Positions 45,099 through 56,100 of a stretch of 64,000 nucleotides of DNA are shown piece after piece. Source of the stretch: Semisulcospira habei (Eukaryota; Mollusca; Gastropoda; Semisulcospiridae); the NCBI GenBank assembly GCA_036245525.1, contig BTPG01000007.1, forward strand, positions 160,788,379-160,852,378, in the 5' to 3' direction. The first letter of the stretch is position 1. Each line of letters begins with the position of its first letter. The position numbers were made by a program, and so were the translations under genes. The notes below the pieces were generated by a model, which did not search any database, was not told where the DNA came from, and saw only the letters and a program-made list of their open reading frames with translations.

Positions 45099-45207
45099 CC
45101 AATGCGCAAAAGGCCATCGGGCCGATGTCAGCCGCCGTTGGCCCGCGCACGCCCGTGCGCGGGCCAACGGCGGCTGATGTCGGCCCGATGGCCTTTTGCG
45201 CATTGGG
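45099..45207. repeat. Family E hairpin, near perfect (E2)
   Basis: CCAATGCGCAAAAGGCCATC, gggccgatgtcagccgccgt, tggcccgcgcac, loop gccc, then an essentially perfect complement ending TGCGCATTGG. About 52-bp stem, very GC-rich. The flank is unrelated to E1. Confidence 0.9.
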
Positions 45208-45578
45208 TAAGTACTAACTGAGCGTCAGTGAGGCCGCCGAAAAGATGGACCATGCACTGAGCCTGCAAAAATGCGAGCATTAAGCCCATGCCTTCTAGTA
45301 GCAGAAGGCTGGTGGCTGAACGGCTAAAAGTTTGAGTTTTGGGTTTCAGTCTTGGCGCGCGTCAAGCTCGGCGCAGTTTATTTTTTTACGATGAAGACAT
45401 TGGTTGATAAGTGACACGTGACATGTGAGAAAACAGCCCCCAGTTCAGTCCCTTGGCAAACCAGATCCGTTTTGCAAAAGGAACACGGATTCTGCGGCTA
45501 CCGGCGATCATGAGAATCTATGCCTCTCGGTAAGATGAACAGGCGCTTTTGATCCAATTTAGCCCTATGCACTACAGC

Positions 45579-45697
45579 AGGAGATGGATCGACCATGATA
45601 ATTCAATGGTATTGCCAAATTCAGTAGCTTGGCGCCTGACGGCGCCACTAATCTAGCACTACGCTTGAATTAGCATGGTCGATCCATCTCAAGCAAC
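45579..45697. repeat. Family B hairpin (B8)
   Basis: GGAGATGGATCGACCATGAT, agcttggcgcc, loop tgac, ggcgcc, ATCATGG-type right arm gcatggtcgatccatctc. Flank gtcgttaggtgacacctcc and the end cttggggttaaatggttaa match B2. Confidence 0.8.
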
Positions 45698-46652
45698 TGG
45701 CGCATAAGTCAGTCGTTAGGTGACACCTCCAACATTGCAAAATGCGGCCTTGGGGTTAAATGGTTAAATGTCTACGGCAAAGTTTGTTTTCAAGTGATAG
45801 AGTCCTCGCTTTTTTTTTTTTCTCTCGTTAGGAATGTAAGGACATGAAGAGAAAGACCGAGAGAAAAAAAATCAGAAACTTGTTGGAAAAATAGTTCCTA
45901 GACGCGGCAGTATCAGTGAGAAATGGTGGACTAAGCTGACCTTGGAAAAGAAAGTAAAATAAAAACTCGCGTGCATGTATGCGCGCGCGTTTATGTGTGT
46001 GCGCGTGTGTATATGTGTGTGTGCGCGTGCCTATGTTTCAGCGCTTGTATGTGTGCGGGTCCCCTCGCATGTGTGAATACTGACTGTGGCAGTACCGAAA
46101 CCTATTTTTACCTATTTTCTTTCTTCTTCTTTGTTCATGTTTTTGTCCCACGACACCGAGAGTGATAAGGGATATTTTCGTTGGTCTCTCTTCGGATTAA
46201 AAAAAAAAAAAAAAAAAAAAAAGAGAGAGAAAAGTTTATCATACTGACAAAGCAAGTTGCAACAGTAAAATAAAATTTAAACAAAGAAACAAAGAGAAAT
46301 ACTCACACAGAAAACAACAACGAAAGAACAACATCAAAACACAAACTTGCAACAGCAGTACCACACCAATATCTAAAGACAAGGACAAGGCGCACGCAAG
46401 CACACTAAACAGCAAAAGAGAAAATTAATATAATGTTGGATGTTTATTAGCAGTCAATCTACAACAATGGTATTTAGTCTGGTAGAATGGTATTTAGAGT
46501 ATTCAAAATGGCAGCATAAATTAAATCACAATGAAACGACACAGGACTCAGACCAAAGCGAAATAACTTGAAATTAAGACAAAGCAATGACGATGTTGCA
46601 ATAAGCATACAAGCAGAAATTTTTGTTGTTGTGAAGGTCACTTAACCAGCGT

Positions 46653-46866
46653 TTAACTCATTCTACCCCATCACCGAAATCTCCAAATTTTGCCACTGTC
46701 CTCTGAAGACTGCGTTGCAGTGCAGTACACAGATCGACCATGATAGTTCAAGGGTGATGCCAGAATAGCTTGGCGCCCATAGGCGCCAAGCTATTCTGGC
46801 ATCACCCTTCAACGATCATGGTCGATCCTTATCTTGCTGTGGTGTGTCTGGGGTAGAAAGAGTTAA
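46653..46866. mobile_element. Family B TTAA-bounded MITE (B9)
   Basis: Termini TTAACTCATTCTACCCCATC and TCTGGGGTAGAAAGAGTTAA. Hairpin 46727-46835 with arms cgaccatgatagttcaaggg, tgatgccagaatagcttgg and complements. Opposite internal orientation to B4, with which it shares both termini and the private arm variant. Confidence 0.88.
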
Positions 46867-47840
46867 TATTGGTTGGAAAGAAACACGACACACGCTTTGC
46901 GTCGGAGTTTATCTGAGCACTTGCACCAATGCCGTTAAGGTCTGTACCCACTAAGCAAAATACCCTCGGGCCCACTCCGGCCGACGTCGGCCCGAGGATC
47001 ATTGCTTAAAACCAACAGTGGCACAACCCAACAGACACGAAGCAGATTGTACTATACATGAGTCTAAAGTTTCATCGTGCATGCCATGGTCTGAAGTCCT
47101 CCGCCAGGATACACTATGCCCTTTTTCTTTTTTTAGTCACGGGTGGCAACAAAAGCGATACTAGTTTTATTTGTGTGACACGTACAGTTTTTCTTTTGGA
47201 CATAAGTTTCGATTGGAAGTGTGAAACGGAAACAGCTACCAAAGACCAGGGTTCTTTTTTGTCTTCCAAAGAAATAAAGTCCCATCATCTTGGCTAACGC
47301 TTCGCCAGGAAAATAATGTACACCACTGCTTCTTGTTGTTTCTCTTTGTACATATGGTACACGCAACCCGTACAGTGTTTGTGATAGAAGACACATTCCT
47401 TACACATTAAAACGTTGAACAATGACCGAGTGAAGTTGACTGTTTATGTAATGAAATAAAATAAAGTATCGAAGGTGGAAACTTTGTAAGTACCACAACA
47501 CATTTGACGAAACTGAACTAAACGTAACTGATGCTGGTACACGTGAGTGTTTGACGAAAACCGATATTAACCATTTGAAAATGAAATCGCGACTAAAACC
47601 GCCACCGTCACCCAAAGTGTTAATATTAGAAACTATAATTACAACTGGAAAATTATTCATTACATTTTTTTTTCTTTTCGATGACTCTCTGGCTGCCAAA
47701 ACTTACGGCACTACACACTTTTCAGTCTTCATGAGGTGTTTGTGGTTCAGATTTATTCAAACTGTGTGTGAAACAAACGCCATACAAAATTAAAATTAAA
47801 TGTACTACCCAGTGACACGTGTACCTTGCCAAAGTAACTC
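46867..47840. other. No recognisable gene
   Basis: A weak inverted repeat ctcgggccc..ccgacgtcggcccgag lies near 46965-47000, resembling the family E outer stem. Nothing else recognised. Confidence 0.45.
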
Positions 47841-47933
47841 GTAACCCTTTGGCTGTCGGTCGAGTGTATGGTCGAGGTGATTCCTGAAGGAATCACCTCG
47901 ACCAAACACACTACCGACAGCCAAAGACTGAAT
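47841..47933. repeat. Family F hairpin (F2)
   Basis: gtaaccctttggctgtcggt, gtcgaggtgattcc, loop tgaa, ggaatcacctcgac, ctaccgacagccaaag. A perfect inner stem of 14 bp and the same outer stem as F1 at 1136-1202. Confidence 0.85.
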
Positions 47934-48104
47934 ATTATCCGCTGTGATACCCTAATCACTAATTAAACCACAACTACATAAAAACAATCACAGTTTTAAT
48001 ATACAAAGTTTAGAAAACACCTTCAGACACAATACAGTACACAATTACTCACTCAAACAATCAGGCAAGCACATCACAAAATGTACAATAAAACGCGTCA
48101 TAAA

Positions 48105-48120
48105 CCCCCCCCCCCCCCCC

Positions 48121-48164
<44 letters not shown>

Positions 48165-48245
48165 AACAACAACAACAACAACAACAACAAAACAAACAAA
48201 CAAACAAAAACAACCCAACAAAACAAAACAAAACAAAACAAAAAC
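48105..48245. repeat. Poly-C, poly-A, (CAA)n and (CAAA)n tract
   Basis: A C run of about 16 is followed by an A run of about 43, then CAA and CAAA repeats. Low complexity. Confidence 0.97.
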
Positions 48246-49451
48246 ATATGTAACTGTGAACTTGTGTGCACCCGGTGTTTGTGGGTGCTGAGGTTGGGGA
48301 ATATAAAAAGCCGAAGCAGAGGTCGCGTTGACGTACTTTTATTTGTCGTTTATCAAATAGCAGAAAACAAACAGCACATAGGACAAATACAACAAAACAT
48401 ATTATCAGAAATGGTACCAGAAAGTAGCATCATACAAATACTATATTCACTAAATGAACCAACTTATTAATTTGAGTCATAACTTAAGGCTGAAACGTCA
48501 TGTTGGCACTAAATTATAATTAAAGCCAAAAGATCAATATAAGGCATCACATAATCATCAAAGATACACATGATCAACCATACCACACATCATGATATTA
48601 AATGGCAACGAAGCATGAAATCAGCATGCAAATCAGGGCATTTAAGGCATCATGACCATAGAGTAAGCAAATCATACAAACACTACCAGTAACCGAACAT
48701 GTAGTGAAATGGGAAACGACTACAACACAACCTATAGCAGGTGCAACCATTTATCTCTATAAATATATAGTCTTTCCTAAGTATATAACGTAACATAAAC
48801 ACAACAGTCCTTTTGGTCGCTTTTATAACAGTCACACCGCAAACACAATCATACGCATCCAGCGACACATAACAACAAACTAGGTAGCGTGTACTCGCAT
48901 CACTTTCAAACTAACGCGTTTTGTACTTCTGGTTCCGCAGTCATACACGGACTCTCACTCATCCATACCATGGGTCCACTAGGGACAGGGACACTTGCGC
49001 GCGCACAATCATACTACTTACTAGCACCCACACCACGTTCATACATAAACATCCCTACTCAGGCCTAGCTATAGACACAACACAACGCATCACATACATT
49101 CCTTGGGCACAATCAAGTGGGAAGAGATGTCACATACTTAAATCAATAGTCGCTCTCATTCAGTGTGTGTAACACAGAACAAAGGAGGAGATAGGCAGAA
49201 AACTTAAGTGTAGGTGGTGGCTTACTTGCATGTGCAAAAGTAGTTACCTAAGTCTATGCAAAAAGCAACAATAATAGACCTAATGCAAACAGGCATCAAC
49301 ATGCAAAGCAAAGCAACCTCAATAAACAAATCAAAAGAATACGTCAAACAACATATTATAAACAAACAGAAAGATCAAGGCAGGGAGCGTGAAAGGAAAG
49401 AAAAGAATAATGTGTCGGCGTACACAACTAGTGGCCACAGGAAATACTGTG

Positions 49452-49725
49452 TGTTGTTCCTGTGATTCCGGACCCAATGGCACCAGGCCATAGAATGCAG
49501 TATAACAGACCAACGTAGATGTCGCACAACCTAGCACACTATAAGCTCAGCTCATGTGTCGGTCTGCGATTCCGGACCCAACGACACCAGGCCGCAGGAT
49601 GCAAAATCACAGACAAACACTACACTGGAATTACTAAGTGACGCATAATGGCCAAACACTGTGTCAATCTGCAATCCCGGACCAAACGACACTAGGCCAT
49701 ATAATGCAGAATCCCAGACCAACAT
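49452..49725. repeat. Three tandem diverged family C units (C4-C6), cut by gap
   Basis: Three blocks spaced about 105 bp apart share ctgtgattccggacccaa / ctgcgattccggacccaa / ctgcaatcccggaccaaa and (c)accaggcc..gat/aatgca. The third runs into the 49726 gap, so the array may be longer. Confidence 0.7.
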
Positions 49726-50225
49726 NNNNNNNNNNNNNNNNNNNNNNNNNNNNNNNNNNNNNNNNNNNNNNNNNNNNNNNNNNNNNNNNNNNNNNNNNNN
49801 NNNNNNNNNNNNNNNNNNNNNNNNNNNNNNNNNNNNNNNNNNNNNNNNNNNNNNNNNNNNNNNNNNNNNNNNNNNNNNNNNNNNNNNNNNNNNNNNNNNN
49901 NNNNNNNNNNNNNNNNNNNNNNNNNNNNNNNNNNNNNNNNNNNNNNNNNNNNNNNNNNNNNNNNNNNNNNNNNNNNNNNNNNNNNNNNNNNNNNNNNNNN
50001 NNNNNNNNNNNNNNNNNNNNNNNNNNNNNNNNNNNNNNNNNNNNNNNNNNNNNNNNNNNNNNNNNNNNNNNNNNNNNNNNNNNNNNNNNNNNNNNNNNNN
50101 NNNNNNNNNNNNNNNNNNNNNNNNNNNNNNNNNNNNNNNNNNNNNNNNNNNNNNNNNNNNNNNNNNNNNNNNNNNNNNNNNNNNNNNNNNNNNNNNNNNN
50201 NNNNNNNNNNNNNNNNNNNNNNNNN
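49726..50225. other. Assembly gap, 500 N
   Basis: Exactly 500 N; it hides the 5' part of the DIRS element. Confidence 0.99.
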
Positions 50226-51056
50226 TGGCTGGAGCTGAAGGCAGTTGGGTTGGCATTCGACGTTTGGCAGGAGACCTTGGCCAATCAGGAAGTCCTCGTG
50301 CTCTCCGACAACTCGACGGTGGTGGCTTACATACAGAATCAGGGTGGCACTCACTCGCCCTCCCTTTGCATTCGTCAGTACCACCTTCTCCTCTGGTGCA
50401 GGGATCGAGGCATTGCCCTACGAGCCCGCCACATCCCTGGCCACCTCAACGTGATGGCGGACGCCCTGTCTCGTCGCGGACAGTTGCTCCACACGGAGCG
50501 GTCCCTACGCCCGGATATTTTTCGCCTGCTCTGCTCTCACTGGGAAACGCCGCTAGTGGATCTGTTTGCCACCAGATGAAACAGCCAGCTCCCGGTCTAC
50601 GTCTCGCCAGTCCTGGATCCACTCGCTTGGGCAGTGGACGCGCTCCCCATTCCTTGGGTCGGCCTGATTGCTTACGCCTACCCCCCGTCAGTCCTCGTTC
50701 CGAAGGTACTGCGGAAGCTTCTGGGATGCTCGGCGGTCCTCCTGCTGGTGGCCCCCTTCAACTGGACCAAGAGCTGGACCACGGACCTCCTCGCGCTTGC
50801 GACGGACCCTCCTCTGGAGCTTCCTACCCCTTCCACGATGCTCAAGCAGCCCCGTCAGCGGCTTTTCCATCCGTGCCCCGAACGCCTCCGCCTACACGCT
50901 TGGAGGTTGTCCGGCACGCCCGCGCCGCTAGAGGTTCTCGGATGCTGCAGTGGCGGCAATTGCAGCAGCCCGCAGACTCTCTACAAGGAAGGTGTACGAA
51001 GGCAAGTGGAGGGTCTTTCAGACCTGGTGCACCTCCCATGGGCTCCCTCCCACTAA
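50226..51056 (+). pseudogene. DIRS Pol remnant: RNase H and connection region
   Basis: The frame leaves the gap reading RNase H: EVLVLSDNSTVVAYIQNQGG (catalytic Asp in LSDN), then LRARHIPGHLNVMADALSR (His and Asp). It passes LLCSHWETPLVDLFATR into an in-frame TGA at 50577-50579 and continues in the same frame (NSQLPVYVSPVLDPLAWAVD, VGLIAYAYPPSVLVPKVL, VLLLVAPFNWTKSWTTDL) to 51056. The TGA may be a CGA transition. This part normally sits between reverse transcriptase (in the gap) and the recombinase. Confidence 0.85.
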
Positions 51057-51903
51057 CCTAGCCTCCCACCAACTGGCGGAGTTCTTCCTGTGGCTCTTCG
51101 ACGACCGGGGCTTAGCCCCGGTCGCCATCAAGGGCTACCGCGCTATGATCGCGGACATCTACCGTCACCAGTGTCTTCCGGACCCAGGCGCCTGCAAGGA
51201 TCTGTCAAATTTCTGGCTCACTTTGAACTCCGACGTCCGGTTTCACGTTCCCTAGTACCCCGGTGGGATCTTGCCTGGGTACTGACGTGGTTGAATACGG
51301 ACCGGTTTGAGCCCCTCCCCTTGGCTCGGTTCTCAGACTTGACCCGGAAAACCTGTTTCCTTCTGGCTCTCGTTACAGCGTCCCAAGTCAGCGAGCTTCA
51401 CGCGCTCTCGATGCTCCCAGCCTGTTTGCGGTTTCGTTCCGACGGCTCTGCGCAGAGGCTCTCCGATCCGTCCTTCCTGGCCAAGAACCGCCGCCCGCGG
51501 CGGCTCCTCAGGTGCTAACGATACGGCCCCTCCGTGGAGCGGACCTCTCCCCTGGATCGCGGCAACAGGACCCAGTGCGGGCGCTAATGATTTACCTGCG
51601 CCACTCTCAGCCGCAGCGCCGGGGGCGCTCGCGCCTCTTCTTACCTTGTCCGCGGGCAGACGCCACATCTCGGCCCAGATCGTGTCATCCTGGCTGCGGT
51701 GGGTGATTAGGTCAGACTACCTAGACCTCTCCCCACGCGGCGCTGAGCCTTTACAAATCCGGGCGCATGAAGTGAGAGCAGTAGCCGCCAGTCTAGCCCT
51801 GGACCGCAACTGCTCGGTCAAAGATATTGTGGCAGCGGGTGGCTGGCGCTCAGACTCCACTTTCACACGCTTCTACCTTAAGAGACCTATCCGGCCGACG
51901 TGA
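50950..51903 (+). pseudogene. DIRS tyrosine recombinase, frameshifted
   Basis: The N-terminal SAM-like domain reads AAARRLSTRKVYEGKWRVFQ and ALKDL-type helices up to 51255. The frame then shifts to LVPRWDLAWVLTWLNTD and CFLLALVTASQVSELHAL, and shifts twice more to LQIRAHEVRAVAASLAL, IVAAGGWRSDSTFTRFYL. The box II HxxR (HEVR), Trp (GGWRS) and nucleophilic Tyr (RFYL) are present. The first catalytic Arg, normally R in the RVSEL-like motif, is replaced by Gln (CAA, 51384-51386). With at least three frameshifts and this substitution it is dead. Confidence 0.85.
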
Positions 51904-52070
51904 CTCCCTGGCACGGGTGGGCGACATCTCCGCGGCCCAGCACTCCCTCCGAGCGCTGCTGGCGTCTTAGGCACATCATAGCTGAAATCGTCGGGAGTTC
52001 TCTCTCGATGGGGCCGGCGGAGTGGTTGGGTTATGGTTAGATACGGCACCCTCCGCCTGTTCGCCATTCT

Positions 52071-52430
52071 CCCAGATAGTAATGCCATCGGTAATGTATT
52101 TTGAAAAAACAAATGAATTTTTTTTCTAAAATGTATTTTTTTGAAAATACTTACCGATGGCATTACTCGGATGGCCCTCCCGCCTGCCCCGCTTGCCTCT
52201 TGTGGCTATGTGTGAAACTGACGAGGTCGCCCTGTGCTCGCTGGGATAGGGTAGTAAGGGGAGGCCACCCGGGGTCATAGTGCTTGGATCCCCGGTGTCT
52301 CCTCCCCAGTTGTGTGCTACACACAATTTTTGCTGAAATCTATAGGCAATAGAGTGTATTCCCAGATAGTAATGCCATCGGTAAGTATTTTTCAAAAAAA
52401 TACAATTTAGAAAAAAAATTCATTTTTCTC
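52071..52430. repeat. DIRS terminal direct and inverted repeats
   Basis: cccagatagtaatgccatcg begins direct copies at 52071 and 52361. The inverted copy at 52111-52167 ends ttaccgatggcattact. The right direct copy continues with gtatttttcaaaaaaataca, which matches the inverted copy. This is the internal complementary region layout used by DIRS elements to regenerate termini through a circular intermediate. Confidence 0.8.
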
Positions 52431-52506
52431 AGCAGTTAAGACTGTATGCCCTTTCTCACAAGGGGCCTGTTTCCAGTCATCTCATAAGTGCATGTTTTTG
52501 TTGCAG

Positions 52507-52666
52507 CTGCCTGTTCACATCACAGATCATGCCTCGCCTTTTGGGAGCTTGTTCTCAGTATCTGACCGGTGAAGCGCTTGAGACGCCGATTGGCCTTATA
52601 ACTCGACTTGTGTTGGGAAATCCCATCTTTGTGCAGCAGTTTGCTTCCGCCGTGAGCGACTTGAGG
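52507..52666 (+). CDS. STK36: STK36/Fused homologue, exon (C-terminal repeat region, 1 of 5)
   Basis: Acceptor ttgttgcag and donor gtgaga bound a 160-bp exon. After one base completing a split codon it reads LFTSQIMPRLLGACSQYL, then GLITRLVLGNPIFVQQFASA. It is alpha-helical and joins the next exon in phase 0. In STK36 (Fused) the kinase domain is N-terminal and this region is part of the long C-terminal ARM/HEAT-like repeat scaffold. Fused acts in Hedgehog signalling and, in vertebrates, in motile-cilium central-pair assembly. The kinase exons are not in this window. The identification rests mostly on the following exons. Confidence 0.75.
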
Positions 52667-52686
52667 GTGAGAGTTTTTCAAAGCCA

Positions 52687-52757
52687 TGTGTACTAGTCTG
52701 TGATTTTGGACCTTACGGCCTGTTGGCTGTAAAGTCTGAAATCACAAACCAGCACAC
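52687..52757. repeat. Family C hairpin in STK36 intron (C7)
   Basis: gtgtactagtctgtgatttt, ggaccttacggcc, loop tgtt, ggctgtaaagtctgaaatca, caaaccagcacac. It starts 21 bp after the splice donor. Confidence 0.78.
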
Positions 52758-53010
52758 GGATGGACATTTTCTGGATGAAACATAGACTAAACACCCGTCA
52801 TAACTTTCATGGCCAAACCTTCCACCTTTATCAGCAAGGATGAAACTGGTTGTGGCAATGTAGTTTTACTAAATGTATGTGCAGAGCCACAAAATGTTTC
52901 AACTACATGGGTACGGTCAACTTATGATTTTAGCCCTTACGACTTGAAGCACACAGACATCAGATAGCTTACATTAGTTTATTACTGATTAAAAATGTCC
53001 TTGCTTGCAG

Positions 53011-53152
53011 TGTTCAGAGTTCCTTTGTTCATGCCTGTCTGACAAGAGCCCTCTCTCCGTACTTTGTGACGTGGTGTCGGTCAGCTCTCATCTCGTTCGC
53101 ACCTCACCCGAACATCTGGCCCTCGTTACAAACATGTTGAAGGGTGCAAAAG
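53011..53152 (+). CDS. STK36: STK36/Fused homologue, exon 2 of 5 in window
   Basis: Acceptor cttgcttgcag and donor gtacag bound 142 bp, reading CSEFLCSCLSDKSPLSVLCD, VVSVSSHLVRTSPEHLALV and TNMLKGAK. It ends with one base of a codon completed by the exon at 57806. Between them lies a 4.65-kb intron almost filled by an antisense LINE. Helical hydrophobic pattern as in ARM/HEAT repeats. Confidence 0.82.
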
Positions 53153-53174
53153 GTACAGTCACCTTCATCTTCAC

Positions 53175-56100
53175 TTATGACAACATATGTGAAACAAAAG
53201 TCAGATCTATATTCACGAGCAAAAGAAATGCAACATTATTCAAGTCATTGAAAACACTGAAGTGTTTCCAGCAGAAACACTTCAGTGTTTTGAATGACTC
53301 GAATGATGTTACATTTGCTTTGCTCGTCAGTATATGTAATGAATGTTGACTATGATTTTGCCATGGACATATCATGTTTTTATATCTTCTTCTTGGCTTG
53401 ACTTCGCAAACGAAGATTTTATAGGAGTTGCCCACGATGTCTGCAGGCAGGTTCGACCGCAGTGGCTGCAGGGGAAGGTATGGCCAGGGTTCTGAGCTGC
53501 GGCATCTCTGTTTTTTTCTCTTGAGCCGCTTGTCTTTAAGGCTAGCTCTGTGAGAGTCCTCAAAGGAGACAGCTGCCTTGTAAATGGTGGAGCGCCAGGT
53601 GTCACGGTCCGCAGCAAGCGAAGACCACTGGTGGTGGTCGATTTGGCAGGCACTAAGTGACTTCTTGAGACAGTCTTTGTATCTCTTCTTTGGTGCCCCT
53701 CTGTCACGGTGTCCAGTAGCAAGCTCGCCGAACAGGGTGATCTTTGGTAGGCGATGATCCTCCATCCTGGAGACATGCCCCACCCAGCGGAGCTGTGTCC
53801 GCAGCAGCAAAGCCTCGATGCTCACAGTTTCAGCCTGTTCAAGGACCTCGACGTTGGTGACATAGTCACTCCAGTGAATGCCCAGGATGGTACGCAGGCA
53901 GCGCTGGTGGAAGCGTTCGAGGAGTCGTAGTTGGCTGCGGTAGAGGGCCCAGGACTCGGAACCATACAGCAGGGTGGTGAGGACCACAGCTCTGTACACG
54001 CTGATCTTGGTGCCTGTTTTCAGCTGTTGATTGTGCCACACCCGCTTGAAAAGTCGCCCGAAAGCGCTGTTCGCTTTTGCCAGCCTGCTGTCAAGCTCCT
54101 TGTCCAGCTTGGCGTCCGACGTGATAATGCAGCCAAGGTAAGTAAACTGGTGCACTGACTTTAGTTCAGACTCGCCAATGGTGATGTGAGGAGGGCGATG
54201 CACTGTCTTGGGTGCCGGCTGATGGAGGACCTCTGTCTTTTTCAGACTGACCTCGAGTCCAAAGAGCTGGGCAGCATCTGCGAAGCAAGACGTGATGCGC
54301 TGCAGGGCTCTCTCTGTGTGTGCAACGAGGGCAGCATCATCAGCAAAAAGCAGCTCACGAATCAGTTGGTCTAGGGTTTTTGTGTGGGCCTGCAGTCGTC
54401 TGAGGTTGAACAGGCTGCCATCGAGACGATACCTGATGTACACTGCATCGTCATCATCGAGGTCCACTGTGGCCTGCTTCAACATCATGCTAAAAAAGAT
54501 GGTGAAGAGGGTCGGTGCCAGCACGCAGCCCTGCTTTACGCCATTGAGAATAGGGAATGGTTCTGAGAGGTCATTGTTGAGTCTGACCTGGCCTTGCTGG
54601 TCCTCGTGTAGCTGGATAATCATGTTGAGGAACTTTGGGGGACAGCCAAGTCGCTCCAGGATCTGCCACATGCCTTGCCTGCTCACAGTGTCGAACGCTT
54701 TTGTTAGGTCGACAAATGTTACGTACAGCCCTTTGTTCTGCTCGCGGCACTTCTCCTGTAGCTGTCTCAGCACAAAGACCATATCGGTGGTGCTCCTGTT
54801 TGCTCTGAAGCCACACTGGCCCTCTGGGAGTTGGTCTTCAGCGATGGCAGGTACCAGCCGATTCAGGAGCAGCCTTGCAAGGATTTTCCCAGCAATGGAC
54901 AGCAGGGTAATTCCCCGATAGTTGGAACAGTCAGACTTCTCGCCTTTGTTCTTGTACAGGGTGATAACGACTGCATCACGGAGATCTTTTGGTAGTGTTC
55001 CTTCCTCCCAGCAGCAGAGAAAGAGGTCATGGAGCTTGTTGTGCAGTGCTGTGCCTCCATGTTTCCAGATCTCTGGCGGTATTCCATCAATGCCTGCTGC
55101 TTTGCCACTCTTGAGCTGGTGGATGGCTGTGAGGGTCTCTTCAGTGGTGGGCGGTTCGTCCAATTCAACCTTTACTGGGAGGTGTGGGATTTGTAGGACG
55201 ACTGCTTCTTGAACAGTGCGCTCAGCGCTGAAGAGGCTCTGAAAGTATTCCGACCAGCGGTTCAAGATGGAGGTATTATCTGTGAGGAGTGCCTGGCCAT
55301 TCGCGCTTCGCAGGGGACTTTGTACCAGGTGCCTGGGGCCATACACTGCTTTCAGTGCTTCGTAGAAGCCCCTGTAGTCACCATTGTCAGCGCAAAGCTG
55401 GGTCCTCTGTGCAAGTCTGGTCCACCACTCATTCTGGAGATCTCTGAGCTTGTGCTGGAGACTGCTGCAGACGAGGCAGAAGACAGACTTCTTCACAGGG
55501 CAGGAAGGCTGGGCTAGGTGGGCCTGATGGGCGGCTCTTTTTTTTGCTAGGTGTTCCTGGATCTCTACATCGTTTTCGTCAAACCAGTCTTTGTTCTTCT
55601 TTCTGGCGAAACCCAAGACTTCTGCAGAGGATTTTGCAATAGCAGTTTTCAGTTGTTCCCAAAGTGTTTCAGGGGAGGAGTCTACTGGGTCCGCTGTGTC
55701 TTTGAGCCTGCGCTGTAAATCTGTCTGAAAGGCAGCTTTCACATCGTCACGCTGAAGGCTGGCAACATCAAGCTTTTTCTTGGGGGGCCCCCATTTCTTG
55801 GGTTTTGGCTTGAAGTGGAGCCTGAGTTTGCAGCGAACAAGGCGGTGGTCAGTGTGGCACTCTGCGCTGGGCATCACTCTGGTGAGGAGGACGTCACTGC
55901 GGTCCCTCTGACGCACTAGGACATAGTCGATAAGGTGCCAGTGTTTGGAGCGAGGATGCATCCAGGTGGTCTTTCGACTGTCCTTTTGCTGAAAAGTAGT
56001 GTTGGTGATGACCAGTTGCTGCTCCGCACAGAACTCCAACAGTAGGCGGCCATTGTCATTGCAGTTCCCCACGCCATGCTTGCCGAGGACTCCTTTCCAG

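Larger units (their letters stand above)
50226..52430 (+). mobile_element. DIRS-type tyrosine-recombinase retrotransposon, 3' part
   Basis: Coding remains of RNase H and a tyrosine recombinase are followed by the characteristic terminal repeats: direct copies at 52071-52135 and 52361-52430, and an inverted copy at 52111-52167. DIRS elements integrate by recombination rather than by DDE integrase and leave no target duplication; none is seen. It ends only about 75 bp before the first STK36 exon. Confidence 0.88.

Noticed and set aside
54292..54921. 209-codon plus-strand frame
   Set aside because: Antisense shadow of the intact LINE frame 53175-56612.
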